From Allobosea vaviloviae (lineage in GTDB: Bacteria > Pseudomonadota > Alphaproteobacteria > Rhizobiales > Beijerinckiaceae): a DNA stretch of 64,000 nucleotides. The translations under genes and the position numbers were made by a program. This document shows, piece after piece, positions 53,617 through 62,373 of this stretch (within the stretch, counting starts at the first letter, position 1; each line of letters opens with the position of its first letter). The DNA lies in the NCBI RefSeq assembly GCF_001298265.1, contig NZ_LGSZ01000078.1, positions 62,001 through 126,000 on the forward strand, given 5' to 3'. Under the pieces are notes generated by a model. It was not told the origin of the DNA. It did not search any database and saw only the letters and a list, made by a program, of their open reading frames with translations.

Positions 53617-54420
53617 CTAGCGCCGCCGGCTCGCCGCATAGAGGGCGATCGCGGTCGCGTTCGAGACGTTGAGGCTGGTGATCGTGCCCGGCACCTCGAG
53701 CCTCGCGACCTGGTCGCAGAGCTCGCGCGTGCGCTGGCGCAGGCCCTTGCCCTCGGCGCCCATCACCATGACGAGCGGACGTTTCAGTTCGACGTCGTCG
53801 AAAGCGACCTCGCCATCCGAATCGAAGCCGATTCGCTGGAAGCCGCGCTTGCCGAGTTCGTCGAGTGCATCGCCGAGATTGCGCACCGCAATGAGCGGCA
53901 CGTGCTCCAGCGCACCAGATGCCGATTTCGCCAGCACGCCGGTTGCTGCCGGCGAATGGCGGATGGTGACGATGACGGCCGCGGCGGCGAAGGCGGCTGC
54001 CGAGCGCAGGATCGCCCCGACATTGTGCGGATCGGTGATCTGGTCGAGCGCCAGCACGATCGCGTCGTCGGGCAGGCTGTCGAGATCGGGCGAATCCAGG
54101 GGATCGCAGACGAGATAGAGGCCCTGATGCACCGAATCGGGCGTCAGCAGCCGGTCGATCTCGGAGGGGCGCACGAGTTCGGCCTGGAGCGGCAGCTCGC
54201 CGACCTCCTCCTGCAGACGCTTCAGTGCGTTTTCCGTGGCGAGCAGGCGGCGATGGCGCCGCTTGGGGTTGCGCAGCGCCTCGATGACGGGATGCACACC
54301 ATAGAGCACCGCCTCGTCGATATCGCCGGGACGATGATGGAGCGTGCCATCGGCGCGTCGCGGGCTGGTCTGGCGCGGCCGATCGCTTCGATCCGATTTG
54401 GGGCGAAACGGTGAAGGCAT
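53617..54420 (-). CDS. rlmB: 23S rRNA 2'-O-methyltransferase RlmB (TrmH/SpoU family)
   Basis: 267 residues. An N-terminal substrate-binding domain (VLYGVHPVIEALRN near residue 38) precedes the SPOUT knot: LALDQITDPHNVGAILRSAAAF, VMVMGAEGKGLRQ and VPGTITSLNVSNATAIALY (motifs 1-3). It methylates G2251 of 23S rRNA. The start is ATG 54420 or ATG 54447. It points away from tRNA-Tyr. Confidence 0.93.
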   Translation of the reverse strand: MPSPFRPKSDRSDRPRQTSPRRADGTLHHRPGDIDEAVLYGVHPVIEALRNPKRRHRRLLATENALKRLQEEVGELPLQAELVRPSEIDRLLTPDSVHQGLYLVCDPLDSPDLDSLPDDAIVLALDQITDPHNVGAILRSAAAFAAAAVIVTIRHSPAATGVLAKSASGALEHVPLIAVRNLGDALDELGKRGFQRIGFDSDGEVAFDDVELKRPLVMVMGAEGKGLRQRTRELCDQVARLEVPGTITSLNVSNATAIALYAASRRR

Positions 54421-54633
54421 CGGGTTTCTCCTGGGGCGCTGATCCATGCCCTGACATGACAATCCCGGCTTGGCCAGCCTCGAATTGACGCAACGCGGTG
54501 CGATGCCCTTGGGGCAGCGGGCTTTTAGGCGTTGACAGGGCGCTGCCCCGTCACCATAAGTCCGGCCGCGCCTGTCGCCGTCACGCAAGTGACACGGGAG
54601 ATTGCCTGCGGCCTGGCCGCAAGCAGCGCGGGC

Positions 54634-54718
54634 GGGGGAATGTCCCGAGCGGCAAAGGGGGCGGACTGTAAATCCGCTGGCTATGCCTTCGCAGGTTCGA
54701 GTCCTGCTTCCCCCACCA
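54634..54718 (+). tRNA. tRNA-Tyr (anticodon GTA)
   Basis: 85-nt class II tRNA with encoded CCA. Acceptor GGGGGAA/TTCCCCC, anticodon loop CTGTAAA (GTA), long variable arm and GGTTCGAGTCC T-arm all fit. Confidence 0.96.
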
Positions 54719-54762
54719 CCTCCTTTCAGCCTCACCGAACCGTTTCCGCGAACCTCGTGCGG

Positions 54763-55512
54763 TCAAGCGCGGTCGGGCTGGTCATCGCCTTCCGAAAATC
54801 GCCGGTACAGGGCGTTCGCGCGGTTGAGATGGTCGGTCATCGCCTGGGCTGCCGCGTCGGGCTGGCCTGCGGCGATCGCGTCATGGATGCGCTGGTGCTC
54901 CTGCAAGGTCAGGCTCTCGGCGCCGGGCGCCCGCACCAGCGAGCGGTAATAGGCGCCAAGCCAGGCCAGCATGCCCTCGACCGCGGCCGGGAAGACCGGG
55001 TTGCCGCTCATCGCCGCGATCTGGCGATGGAAGGCGATGTCGCGCTGGAGGAAGTCGTCGAGGCTGGCCTGGCGATGCTCGTCCAGCCTCTGGCGCAGCA
55101 GAGCGAGGCCCTGTGCATCCGCCCGTTGCGCTGCGAGCCTGGCGACGCCGGCCTCGAGCAGGACACGGGCCTCCTTGAGATGGTCGAGCGTGCGCGGCTC
55201 GACGCTGAGGAGATAGCGCGCGGCACCGGTCATCTGTTCGACGACGGCGTGGGCCGTCGGCAGCAGCATGCGCGCCCGCTCGCCATGGCTGATGCCGACG
55301 ATGCCGGAGCGCTCCAGCTGTTGCAGCGCCTCGCGGATCGACGGGCGGCCGACGCCATAGGCCTCCATCAGCTCGCGCTCGGAGGGCAACTGCTCGCCGG
55401 GAGCGAATTCGCCCGCCTGGATGCGGGCCATCAGCCGGTCCAGAACCTCCTGATGCAGCTTGCGGCGCGGGATCGGCTCTGTCGTCACGGCGTGCTCGCT
55501 TTCGACCATCAT
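54763..55512 (-). CDS. GntR/FCD-family regulator (NanR/FadR-like)
   Basis: 249 residues. N-terminal winged HTH (about 15-80): LHQEVLDRLMARIQAGEFAPGEQLPSERELM region, with GRPSIREALQQLE. The C-terminal FCD domain includes the metal-binding Asp/His: DIAFHRQIA near 145 and HQRIHDAIAAG near 208. It closes the RLP-kinase operon (ATGA overlap), so it most likely controls it. Effector likely an acid sugar. Confidence 0.88.
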   Translation of the reverse strand: MMVESEHAVTTEPIPRRKLHQEVLDRLMARIQAGEFAPGEQLPSERELMEAYGVGRPSIREALQQLERSGIVGISHGERARMLLPTAHAVVEQMTGAARYLLSVEPRTLDHLKEARVLLEAGVARLAAQRADAQGLALLRQRLDEHRQASLDDFLQRDIAFHRQIAAMSGNPVFPAAVEGMLAWLGAYYRSLVRAPGAESLTLQEHQRIHDAIAAGQPDAAAQAMTDHLNRANALYRRFSEGDDQPDRA

Positions 55513-56885
55513 CGCGGCGCGATCGGGCCGCCGGCGCGGACGGCGCTGAAATAGTCGACGCCACCGATCTGCCCGCCTTTCAGGGCGAGCTCAAGGCCGT
55601 CGCGGCGGGTGTCGTCGGCATGGGCGCGGCACAAGGGCGAGCCCGGCGCGATCTCCGCGATGACCGAGAGCGCATCGACGCCGAGCGCCAGCGTGGCATG
55701 ACCGGAGGTGTCGCCGCCGGCGATCAGGGCGCGGCCGAGCCCGGATGTGTCGAGGATGGCGCCCAGGATCGCGCCGAGTCCCGCCCCGATGCGATCGTTG
55801 ACCTCCGCCATGTCTGACCCGGCGCTGCGGCAGGCCTCCGTCAGGGCCGCCACCGCTGGATCGTCGGGACCTTCGGCGGTGAAGACCAGCGGCGAGGCGC
55901 CCCTGCCCAAAGCCTTGAGGGCAGCGTCGACCGCCCGCCCGCATTCGGCCGCCCAGGCGGCGGAATCGACAGCGCGGGCAGCATTGAGCCTGATCGCTGC
56001 GAAGCCATGCCGTTGCGCATAGGCGATCTGGCCTGCCGTGACGGGCGAGCAGGAGCCGGAGACGACGGCGATACGATCGACCGGCGCCACCCGCATCACT
56101 GGCGGCGCGTGCGGGATCAGCCCGGCCTGCCGCCAATGGGCGACGAGCGCGTATTCGATGCCCTGCGAGCCCGCGACGAAGCCGCAGGCCTGCCGGTTCT
56201 CCCAGATCAGCGTCCCGGCTGCCGCCAGGCTCGGTTCGTCGACGCCGTCGATCGCGATGACGGGCGCATCGGAATCCCGCAGGGCGGCCAGCGCAGCCTG
56301 CGCCTTGCCTTGGTGGAGCGTCGGAAGATCGATGAGGCCGATCCGCCGCTCGGTCTGGCGCGCGAGGTGGCGGGTGAGATCAGCCTCGTCCATCGGCGTC
56401 ACCGGATGGCGGGCCATGACCGGGTGGCGGTCGAGCCTGTGGCCCGCACCGCCGACGACCGCGAAGAGATTGCCGAAGAGCTGGTAGCGGCCGATGGCGG
56501 GCGCCGCGACGAGGAGCGGTACGAAGGCGGGCGCCAATGTCGCGACGCCGAGGTCGATGGCCCGGCCGATCGAGCCGATCCCGGGCGCGGAATCGAAGGT
56601 CGAGCAGACCTTGTAATGGATCAGCGGAGCGCCGATGCCGGCAAGCGCTGCGAAGATCGGCGGCAGATGCTCGTCCATCCAGGCCGGCGACTTCGCGCGC
56701 GCGATGCCGGCAATGCCAATGCAGCGCCGGTCGGCGAAGGCGACCAGACGCTGCGGCGAGGGCGGCCTGAGGAACATTACCGAGTCGAGCCCGGCGAAGC
56801 TCATCACCTCCATCACGGCGGCCGAGCCGGTGAAGTCGTCGCCGTAATAGGCCAGCAAGGGGCCGGGCGGCAGGGCCTGCGTCAT
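55509..56885 (-). CDS. oiaK: 3-oxo-isoapionate-type kinase, DUF1537 (four-carbon acid sugar kinase family)
   Basis: 458 residues. YYGDDFTGSAAVMEVM near residue 14 is the DUF1537 N-terminal substrate region, and IAGGDTSGHATLALG near 400 is the ATP-binding glycine block. Family members phosphorylate acid sugars; next to a RuBisCO-like protein and an ApnO-like gene the best match is the 3-oxo-isoapionate kinase. It overlaps both neighbours by 4 bases (ATGA each side). The specific substrate is inferred from context. Confidence 0.75.
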   Translation of the reverse strand: MTQALPPGPLLAYYGDDFTGSAAVMEVMSFAGLDSVMFLRPPSPQRLVAFADRRCIGIAGIARAKSPAWMDEHLPPIFAALAGIGAPLIHYKVCSTFDSAPGIGSIGRAIDLGVATLAPAFVPLLVAAPAIGRYQLFGNLFAVVGGAGHRLDRHPVMARHPVTPMDEADLTRHLARQTERRIGLIDLPTLHQGKAQAALAALRDSDAPVIAIDGVDEPSLAAAGTLIWENRQACGFVAGSQGIEYALVAHWRQAGLIPHAPPVMRVAPVDRIAVVSGSCSPVTAGQIAYAQRHGFAAIRLNAARAVDSAAWAAECGRAVDAALKALGRGASPLVFTAEGPDDPAVAALTEACRSAGSDMAEVNDRIGAGLGAILGAILDTSGLGRALIAGGDTSGHATLALGVDALSVIAEIAPGSPLCRAHADDTRRDGLELALKGGQIGGVDYFSAVRAGGPIAPR

Positions 56886-58168
56886 GCGTAGTGGCCCAGT
56901 GCGGCAGCCAGCGCCGGGCTGGCGAGCGCCTTGTCCGCCAGCGGTATGCCCTCGACGGCCGCCGCCCATGCGTCCCGCAGCGCGGTCACGCCCGCTGCCG
57001 GACCGTCGGGATGGGCGAGGATGCCACCGCCGGCGGCGAAGATCAGGTCGGTCGTCCCCAGCGCGCGAAAGGTGCCTTCCGCCTGGCGGATCGTCTGCCC
57101 GGAGGAGAACACCGGCATGATCGCATCCGCCCGATGGGGGAAGAGCGGGGCGAGGCAGGCCTTGGCCGAGGCGATGATGCTGTCGTCGGGCTCGCTGAAC
57201 TTGTTGGCGAGGCCGTTGACATGCATGTGGTCGGCGCCCGCCAGCCGCCAGAGCTTGTGCCAGGCGGTGTAGTCCCAGCCCAGCGCCAGGCTGCGCGAGA
57301 GATAGCCCCAGCCATTGCGATGGGCGTGGATCGGCAGTTGCGAAAAGCGGCCGAGCTCGATCATGCCGACCAGCCCGACCGAATTCAGGCTGGCCATGAC
57401 GCAGGTTCCGCCCGCCTTCAGGACATGGTCATGGCGGCGCTTCATCTGGTCGAGATCGCCGGTCAGGTTGAAGGCGACCATGGTCTTGCGGCCGCTGCGG
57501 TCGGCCTGTGCCTCGACCACGCGCATCACAGCGTCCACCCGCGCCTCGAACGGACAGAGCGCGCCGTCCGACTGCAACTCGTCGTCCTTGATGAAGTCGA
57601 TGCCGGCGCGGCAGAGCGTGTCGACCAGCGCGGCCGTCTCCTGCGGGCCGAAGCCGACGCTCGGCTTGATGATGGTGCCGATCAGCGGGCCGCTCGCCAC
57701 CCCGGCCAGTCGCCGCGTGCCGGCGATGCCGAAGCGCGGGCCGGCATAGGCCTGCGCGAAGGCCCTGGGCATGCGGATGTCCATGAGCTTCAGGCCGCTG
57801 ACCTGCCGCAACTCGAAGAGATTGCCCGCGACCGTGGCGACGAGGTTGGGCAGCGAGGCGCCGATGGTCCCGATCGGCCAGGACAGGGTGACATGGGCGC
57901 GCCGATAGCCTTCCTGCGGGGTCGGCATGTCAGGGCGCGCGCCGGGCAGGGCAGGGCATTCGGCTGCGTCGAGCAGCTCCAGCCGCTCGATGCGGGCGGC
58001 GGCGCGCGCGGTCAGTTCCGGCGTTTCGCCGGGCACGGCGATGAAGGTGCCGCTCGATTGCTCGCCCGCCATCGCCTCGGCCGTGCGGCGCGGGTCGCCG
58101 GGCGTCTCCAGCCAGTAATCTGCTTCGACGCGCTCACCCGTATCCACGGCCGCTCCCATCAAACTCAT
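56882..58168 (-). CDS. RuBisCO-like protein (type IV)
   Basis: 428 residues from ATG 58168. GTIIKPSVGFG near residue 165 and GIDFIKDDELQSD near 190 retain the carbamylatable Lys and the Asp/Glu metal ligands, and SSGQ near 350 and FAAGGGILAHPDG near 380 bind phosphate. In D-apiose/D-apionate pathways RLPs decarboxylate 3-oxo-isoapionate 4-phosphate or split it to 3-phosphoglycerate and glycolate (OiaX type). No erythrulose-phosphate isomerase is in this cluster, which mildly favours the second. An upstream ATG at 58195 would read through the operator repeat. Confidence 0.8.
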   Translation of the reverse strand: MSLMGAAVDTGERVEADYWLETPGDPRRTAEAMAGEQSSGTFIAVPGETPELTARAAARIERLELLDAAECPALPGARPDMPTPQEGYRRAHVTLSWPIGTIGASLPNLVATVAGNLFELRQVSGLKLMDIRMPRAFAQAYAGPRFGIAGTRRLAGVASGPLIGTIIKPSVGFGPQETAALVDTLCRAGIDFIKDDELQSDGALCPFEARVDAVMRVVEAQADRSGRKTMVAFNLTGDLDQMKRRHDHVLKAGGTCVMASLNSVGLVGMIELGRFSQLPIHAHRNGWGYLSRSLALGWDYTAWHKLWRLAGADHMHVNGLANKFSEPDDSIIASAKACLAPLFPHRADAIMPVFSSGQTIRQAEGTFRALGTTDLIFAAGGGILAHPDGPAAGVTALRDAWAAAVEGIPLADKALASPALAAALGHYA

Positions 58169-58172
58169 GAGG

Positions 58173-58233
58173 TCATCATACCAGATTGACAGCATGAAAA
58201 CTGCGTGTGATCAACTCATCATACCAGTTTGTC
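58173..58233. promoter_or_regulatory. Direct-repeat operator between RLP and apnO genes
   Basis: An 18-base repeat, TCATCATACCAGATTGAC (58173-58190) and TCATCATACCAGTTTGTC (58216-58233), with two mismatches and a 43-base period (about four helical turns). The reverse strand reads TGGTATGATGA, resembling the GGTATA direct repeats bound by NanR-type GntR regulators. It lies in the divergent promoter region, upstream of both operons, and is the probable site of the GntR protein at 54763. Confidence 0.65.
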
Positions 58234-58250
58234 GCCGATGGAGATGCAGC

Positions 58251-59078
58251 ATGACGGTGGTCGCCCTGTTCGGTGCCGGCGGAAAGATGGGCATGCGGCT
58301 CGGCCGCAACCTCGCCAAATCCCGCTTCACCACGCGCCATGTCGAGGTCAGCCCGGCTGGCCAGGAGCGCGTGCGCGAGGCCTTCGGCGTCGACTGCATC
58401 GAGGCCGATGCCGCGATCGAGGGCGCCGAGGTCGTCGTTCTGGCCGTGCCGGATACCCATGTCGGTGCGGTCGCCAAGACGCTGCTGCCCAAGCTGGCGG
58501 CTGGGACGATCGTCGTCATCCTCGATGCCGCCGCGCCCCATGCCGGGCATCTGCCGGAGCGGGCCGACATCACCTATTTCGTCACCCATCCCTGCCATCC
58601 GCCGATCTTCAACGACGAGACGGACCCGGCCGCCAAGGCTGACCATTTCGGCGGCATCGCGGCCAAGCAGCACATCGTCAACGCGTTGATGCAGGGGCCG
58701 GATGAGCACTACGCGCTGGGCGAGGAGGTCGCGCGGGCGATCTGGGCGCCGGTGATGCGCTCGCACCGCGTGAGCGTCGAGCAAATGGCGATCCTCGAGC
58801 CCGGCCTGTCGGAGACCGTCTGCGCGACGCTGCTCGACGCGATGCGCGAGGCGATGGAGGAAGCGATCGCGCGCGGCGTGCCGCGCGAGGCGGCGCGCGA
58901 CTTCCTGCTCGGCCATATGAACATCCTCGCCGCAGTCACCTTCGAGCAGGTCCAGGGCGTGTTCTCCGACGCCTGCAACAAGGCGATCGTCTTCGGCAAG
59001 GACACGATCCTGAAGCCGGACTGGAAGCGGCTGTTCGAGCCCGAGGAAATTGCCGCCAGCGTGCGCCGTATCACCTGA
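58251..59078 (+). CDS. apnO: D-apionate oxidoisomerase-like NAD-dependent enzyme
   Basis: 275 residues. Rossmann motif ALFGAGGKMGMRLG near residue 4, then FVTHPCHPPIFNDETDP near 108 and GHMNILAAVTFEQVQGVFSD in the C-terminal domain, matching the phosphogluconate-dehydrogenase-C-terminal-like (PGDH_C) fold of ApnO. It would oxidise D-apionate to 3-oxo-isoapionate with hydroxymethyl migration. GGAG precedes ATG 58251. Divergent from the RLP operon with shared operators. Function inferred by context and domain. Confidence 0.72.
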   Translation: MTVVALFGAGGKMGMRLGRNLAKSRFTTRHVEVSPAGQERVREAFGVDCIEADAAIEGAEVVVLAVPDTHVGAVAKTLLPKLAAGTIVVILDAAAPHAGHLPERADITYFVTHPCHPPIFNDETDPAAKADHFGGIAAKQHIVNALMQGPDEHYALGEEVARAIWAPVMRSHRVSVEQMAILEPGLSETVCATLLDAMREAMEEAIARGVPREAARDFLLGHMNILAAVTFEQVQGVFSDACNKAIVFGKDTILKPDWKRLFEPEEIAASVRRIT

Positions 59079-59100
59079 GCGAAAACGGTCAGCGCTCCCC

Positions 59101-59122
59101 TTGACCTTCCCATCGTGGGAAG
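59101..59122 (+). promoter_or_regulatory. CueR/HmrR-type promoter-operator of the copper ATPase
   Basis: TTGACC (-35) at 59101 overlaps a perfect 17-base dyad CTTCCCA-TCG-TGGGAAG (59106-59122), the MerR/CueR-family operator pattern for Cu(I) induction. The -10 (about 59126-59131, CACCTT) is poor. No MerR gene is present here. The dyad lies 46-62 bases upstream of the ATPase ATG. Confidence 0.65.
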
Positions 59123-59167
59123 CCCCACCTTTCAGCCTTGTCGGACGATGCAAGGCTTGAAGGCGAG

Positions 59168-61699
59168 ATGACCATCACTGAAGCAAGGACGCCGGCGAGC
59201 GCGACCCGGATCGCGGTCGCCATCGACGGAATGAGCTGCGCATCCTGCGTCGGGCGCGTCGAGAAGGCCGTTCTGGCCGTGCCCGGCGTCGCGGCGGCAT
59301 CGGTCAATCTCGTGACCAGCCGCGCCAGCGTCGATCTCGGCACGGGCGGCGAGGCGCAGGCTGTTTTCGATGCCATCCGACAGGCCGGCTACGAGCCTCG
59401 CGAGGACATCGTCGAGCTCACTGTCGAGGGCATGAGCTGCGCCTCCTGCGTGGGGCGGGTCGAGCGGGCGCTGAAGGCTGTGCCCGGCGTTCTCGACGGA
59501 ACGGTCAATCTCGCCACCGGCCGGGCTCATGCGCGCTATCTCGGCGGAGAACCAACGCTGGCCGCGATGACGGCGGCTCTCGCGCAGGCCGGCTATCCCG
59601 GCCGGACGATCGTCGATGCCGCCGCCCAGATCGACCGCGACCGCGAGGCGCGCGAGGTGGAGCTGTCGGGCTTGCGGCGGTCGCTCGCCATCGCCGCCAT
59701 CGCGACGCTGCCCATCGTCGTCGTCGAGATGGGCGGGCATCTGTTTGACGGGCTGCACCATGCGCTCGCCGCCTCGGTCGGCGAGGACACTGTCCGTTAC
59801 CTGTCGTTCGTGCTGGCGAGCCTCGTCCAGTTCGGGCCGGGACTGCAATTCTACCGCAAGGGCGGCCCTGCGCTGCTGCGCGGCGCGCCCGACATGAACT
59901 CGCTGGTCATGCTGGGCACGACGACGGCCTATCTCTATTCGGCCGTCTCGACCTTCCTGCCGGGGCTGCTGCCGCCGGGGCTCGACTACACCTATTTCGA
60001 GGCGGGCGCCGTGATCGTCACGCTGATCCTGTTTGGCCGCTATGCTGAGGCGCGCGCCAAGGGCCGCACCGGCGATGCGATCCGCCAGTTGCTGAGGCTC
60101 CAGGCCAAGACCGCGCGCATCCAGCGCGACGAGCGCGAGCAGGATGTTCCCATCGCGCAGGTCAAGCCCGGCGACGTCGTCGTGATCAGGCCGGGCGAGC
60201 GGCTTCCGGTCGATGGCGAGGTGATCGCGGGCTCGTCCTTCATCGATGAATCGATGATCACCGGCGAGCCGATCCCGGTCCAGAAGGGTCAGGGCGATGC
60301 CGTCGTCGGCGGCACCGTCAACAAGACCGGCGCATTCCGCTTTCGCGCGACCAAGGTCGGCGCTGATACGCTGCTGGCGCAGATCGTACGAACGATGGAG
60401 GCGGCGCAGGGCTCGAAGCTGCCGATCCAGGCGCTCGTCGACAAGGTGACGATGTGGTTCGTGCCTGCCGTGATTACGGGGGCTGCGCTCACGTTCGCCA
60501 TCTGGATGGTGTTCGGGCCGAGCCCGGCGCTGTCGCTGGCCATCGTCAACGCGGTCGCGGTGCTGATCATCGCCTGTCCCTGCGCGATGGGGCTGGCGAC
60601 GCCGACCTCGATCATGGTCGGCACCGGCAAGGCCGCGCAGATGGGCGTGCTGTTCCGGCGCGGCGAGGCGCTGCAGGCGCTGCGGGATGTCGCCGCGATC
60701 GCGCTCGACAAGACCGGGACCATCACCAAGGGCCGGCCGGAACTGACCGACATCGCCGTGGCCGACGGCTTTGACGAGGATGAGGTGCTGCGCCTCGTCG
60801 CGGCAGTCGAGACGCGCTCGGAGCATCCGATCGCGGAGGCCATCGTAGCGGAGGCACGGAAGCGCGGTCTGGCCTTCGCTGAGCCGACGGCCTTCGCAGC
60901 GGAGCCCGGCTTCGGCGTCTCGGCCATGGTCGAGGGGCGTGCCCTGCTCGTCGGCGCCGACAGGCTGTTGGTGTCGAAGGGCATCGACCTGTCGCCTTTC
61001 GCGACTGTCGCGGCACGGCTTGGCGATCAGGGCAAATCGCCGCTCTATGCCGGAATCGACGGCCGGCTTGCCGCCGTGCTGGCGGTGGCGGACCCGCTCA
61101 AGGAGACAAGCCGGGAGGCATTGGAGGCGCTGAGCGCGCTCGGGATCCGGATCGTCATGATCACCGGCGACAACCGCCGCACGGCCGAGGCGATCGCCCG
61201 CAGCCTGCCGATCGACGAGGTCGTCGCCGAGGTCCTGCCGGCCGGCAAGGTCGAGGTGATCAAGCGGTTGCAGGCGGGCGGGGCGCGCGTCGCCTTCGTC
61301 GGCGACGGCATCAACGATGCGCCGGCGCTGGCGCAGGCCGATGTCGGGCTCGCCATCGGCACCGGCACCGACATTGCCATCGAAAGCGCCGACGTCGTGC
61401 TGATGTCGGGCGATCTGCGCAACGTGCCCAATGCGGTATCGCTCTCGCGCGCGACGATCCGCAACATCACGGAAAACCTGTTCTGGGCCTTCGGCTACAA
61501 TGCCGTGCTGATCCCGGTCGCAGCAGGCGCGCTCTATCCGGCCTTCGGAATCCTGATGTCGCCGATGTTCGCCGGCCTCGCCATGGCGCTGTCGAGCGTC
61601 AGCGTCGTGACCAACGCCTTGCGGTTGAAGCGCTTTCGCCCGCCGCTTGCGGCCCATGCCGACCGGGCCAAGTCAGCGCAGCCTGCGCTTGCGGCATAG
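59168..61699 (+). CDS. copA: Copper-translocating P1B-type ATPase
   Basis: 843 residues with two HMA domains ([12 protein letters not shown] at about 23 and [12 protein letters not shown] at about 89), then eight transmembrane segments. The metal-channel CPC is in [15 protein letters not shown] near 475, the phosphorylation DKTGTITKG near 520, and the actuator TGEP near 365. The hinge is [10 protein letters not shown] near 715. Exports Cu(I) from the cytoplasm. AAGGCGAG decides ATG 59168 over a TTG at 59138. Confidence 0.95.
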   Translation: MTITEARTPASATRIAVAIDGMSCASCVGRVEKAVLAVPGVAAASVNLVTSRASVDLGTGGEAQAVFDAIRQAGYEPREDIVELTVEGMSCASCVGRVERALKAVPGVLDGTVNLATGRAHARYLGGEPTLAAMTAALAQAGYPGRTIVDAAAQIDRDREAREVELSGLRRSLAIAAIATLPIVVVEMGGHLFDGLHHALAASVGEDTVRYLSFVLASLVQFGPGLQFYRKGGPALLRGAPDMNSLVMLGTTTAYLYSAVSTFLPGLLPPGLDYTYFEAGAVIVTLILFGRYAEARAKGRTGDAIRQLLRLQAKTARIQRDEREQDVPIAQVKPGDVVVIRPGERLPVDGEVIAGSSFIDESMITGEPIPVQKGQGDAVVGGTVNKTGAFRFRATKVGADTLLAQIVRTMEAAQGSKLPIQALVDKVTMWFVPAVITGAALTFAIWMVFGPSPALSLAIVNAVAVLIIACPCAMGLATPTSIMVGTGKAAQMGVLFRRGEALQALRDVAAIALDKTGTITKGRPELTDIAVADGFDEDEVLRLVAAVETRSEHPIAEAIVAEARKRGLAFAEPTAFAAEPGFGVSAMVEGRALLVGADRLLVSKGIDLSPFATVAARLGDQGKSPLYAGIDGRLAAVLAVADPLKETSREALEALSALGIRIVMITGDNRRTAEAIARSLPIDEVVAEVLPAGKVEVIKRLQAGGARVAFVGDGINDAPALAQADVGLAIGTGTDIAIESADVVLMSGDLRNVPNAVSLSRATIRNITENLFWAFGYNAVLIPVAAGALYPAFGILMSPMFAGLAMALSSVSVVTNALRLKRFRPPLAAHADRAKSAQPALAA

Positions 61700-61778
61700 A
61701 GGGCAGACGCAGTATCACCACGGCCCTCTGCACGCGACGGGTTGACTTCCGCGCGCTGGTGGGGAATTTCGGGATTAC

Positions 61779-61852
61779 GCGGGTGTAGCTCAATGGTAGA
61801 GCAGCAGCCTTCCAAGCTGAATACCAGGGTTCGATTCCCTGTACCCGCTCCA
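61779..61852 (+). tRNA. tRNA-Gly (anticodon TCC)
   Basis: 74-nt with encoded CCA. Acceptor GCGGGTG/TACCCGC (one G-U at base 7), anticodon loop CTTCCAA (TCC) and GGTTCGATTCC T-arm. Reads GGA/GGG. Confidence 0.96.
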
Positions 61853-61949
61853 ACCCCTTTTCCGTAGAATCGAGACGCTGGTCGCGACGAGCGGTCTTGC
61901 CGCCCTCGGGCGTGGTGATAGGCTGCCCAGCGGCATCGGGAGCGGCGGC

Positions 61950-62333
61950 ATGCGGATGATCCGCGGGTGGATGGCGATCCTGTCTCTGATCGGCCTCGTC
62001 GATGCGGCGTCGGCGCGCGACCTCGTCGGGCGCTTCGGCTATCTCGGCGAATGGGACGTCGCGGCGAGGCTCACCGAGGAGAAGGCGGCGCCCAGCTCCG
62101 CGCCCGCCTTCGCCGGATCGCTCTCGATGAAGCATAATGCGGTATGCGGGCCGGGCGAGACGCCCGAGAAATCCGGCCATATCCAGATGAGCGTGCGCGG
62201 CACGCGCTACACGGCGCAGATGACGCTGGCCGGCACATCATGCGACTTCTCGGGCACGCTCTCCGAGAGCGTGCATGTCTTCGTGACATGCGGCGGCGAG
62301 GGCCGGATTCCGCTGCGGCTCTGGTTCAAATAG
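61950..62333 (+). CDS. Small secreted protein, unknown function
   Basis: 127 residues. N-terminal signal peptide (MRMIRGWMAILSLIGLVDAAS, about 21 residues, shown by region) and a short beta-rich body with AVCGPGETPEKSGHIQMSV and SCDFSGTLSESVHVFVTCGGEG. Three cysteines. No family recognised. It converges on the caspase/FGE gene. Confidence 0.65.
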   Translation: MRMIRGWMAILSLIGLVDAASARDLVGRFGYLGEWDVAARLTEEKAAPSSAPAFAGSLSMKHNAVCGPGETPEKSGHIQMSVRGTRYTAQMTLAGTSCDFSGTLSESVHVFVTCGGEGRIPLRLWFK

Positions 62334-62373
62334 GCGACAGGCGCTCGGGCCAAGCGCCGGCATGCGCTTGGCC

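Noticed and set aside
54421-54735. Extended N-terminus of RlmB through tRNA-Tyr
   Set aside because: The frame runs antisense through the tRNA gene; methyltransferase homology begins near 54420.
56882-58168. RuBisCO large subunit for carbon fixation
   Set aside because: No small subunit or phosphoribulokinase is near, sequence is type IV-like, and it overlaps a DUF1537 kinase gene.
59132-61657. 841-residue minus-strand open frame antisense to the copper ATPase
   Set aside because: The plus-strand ATPase has complete motifs. The antisense frame is compositional noise.
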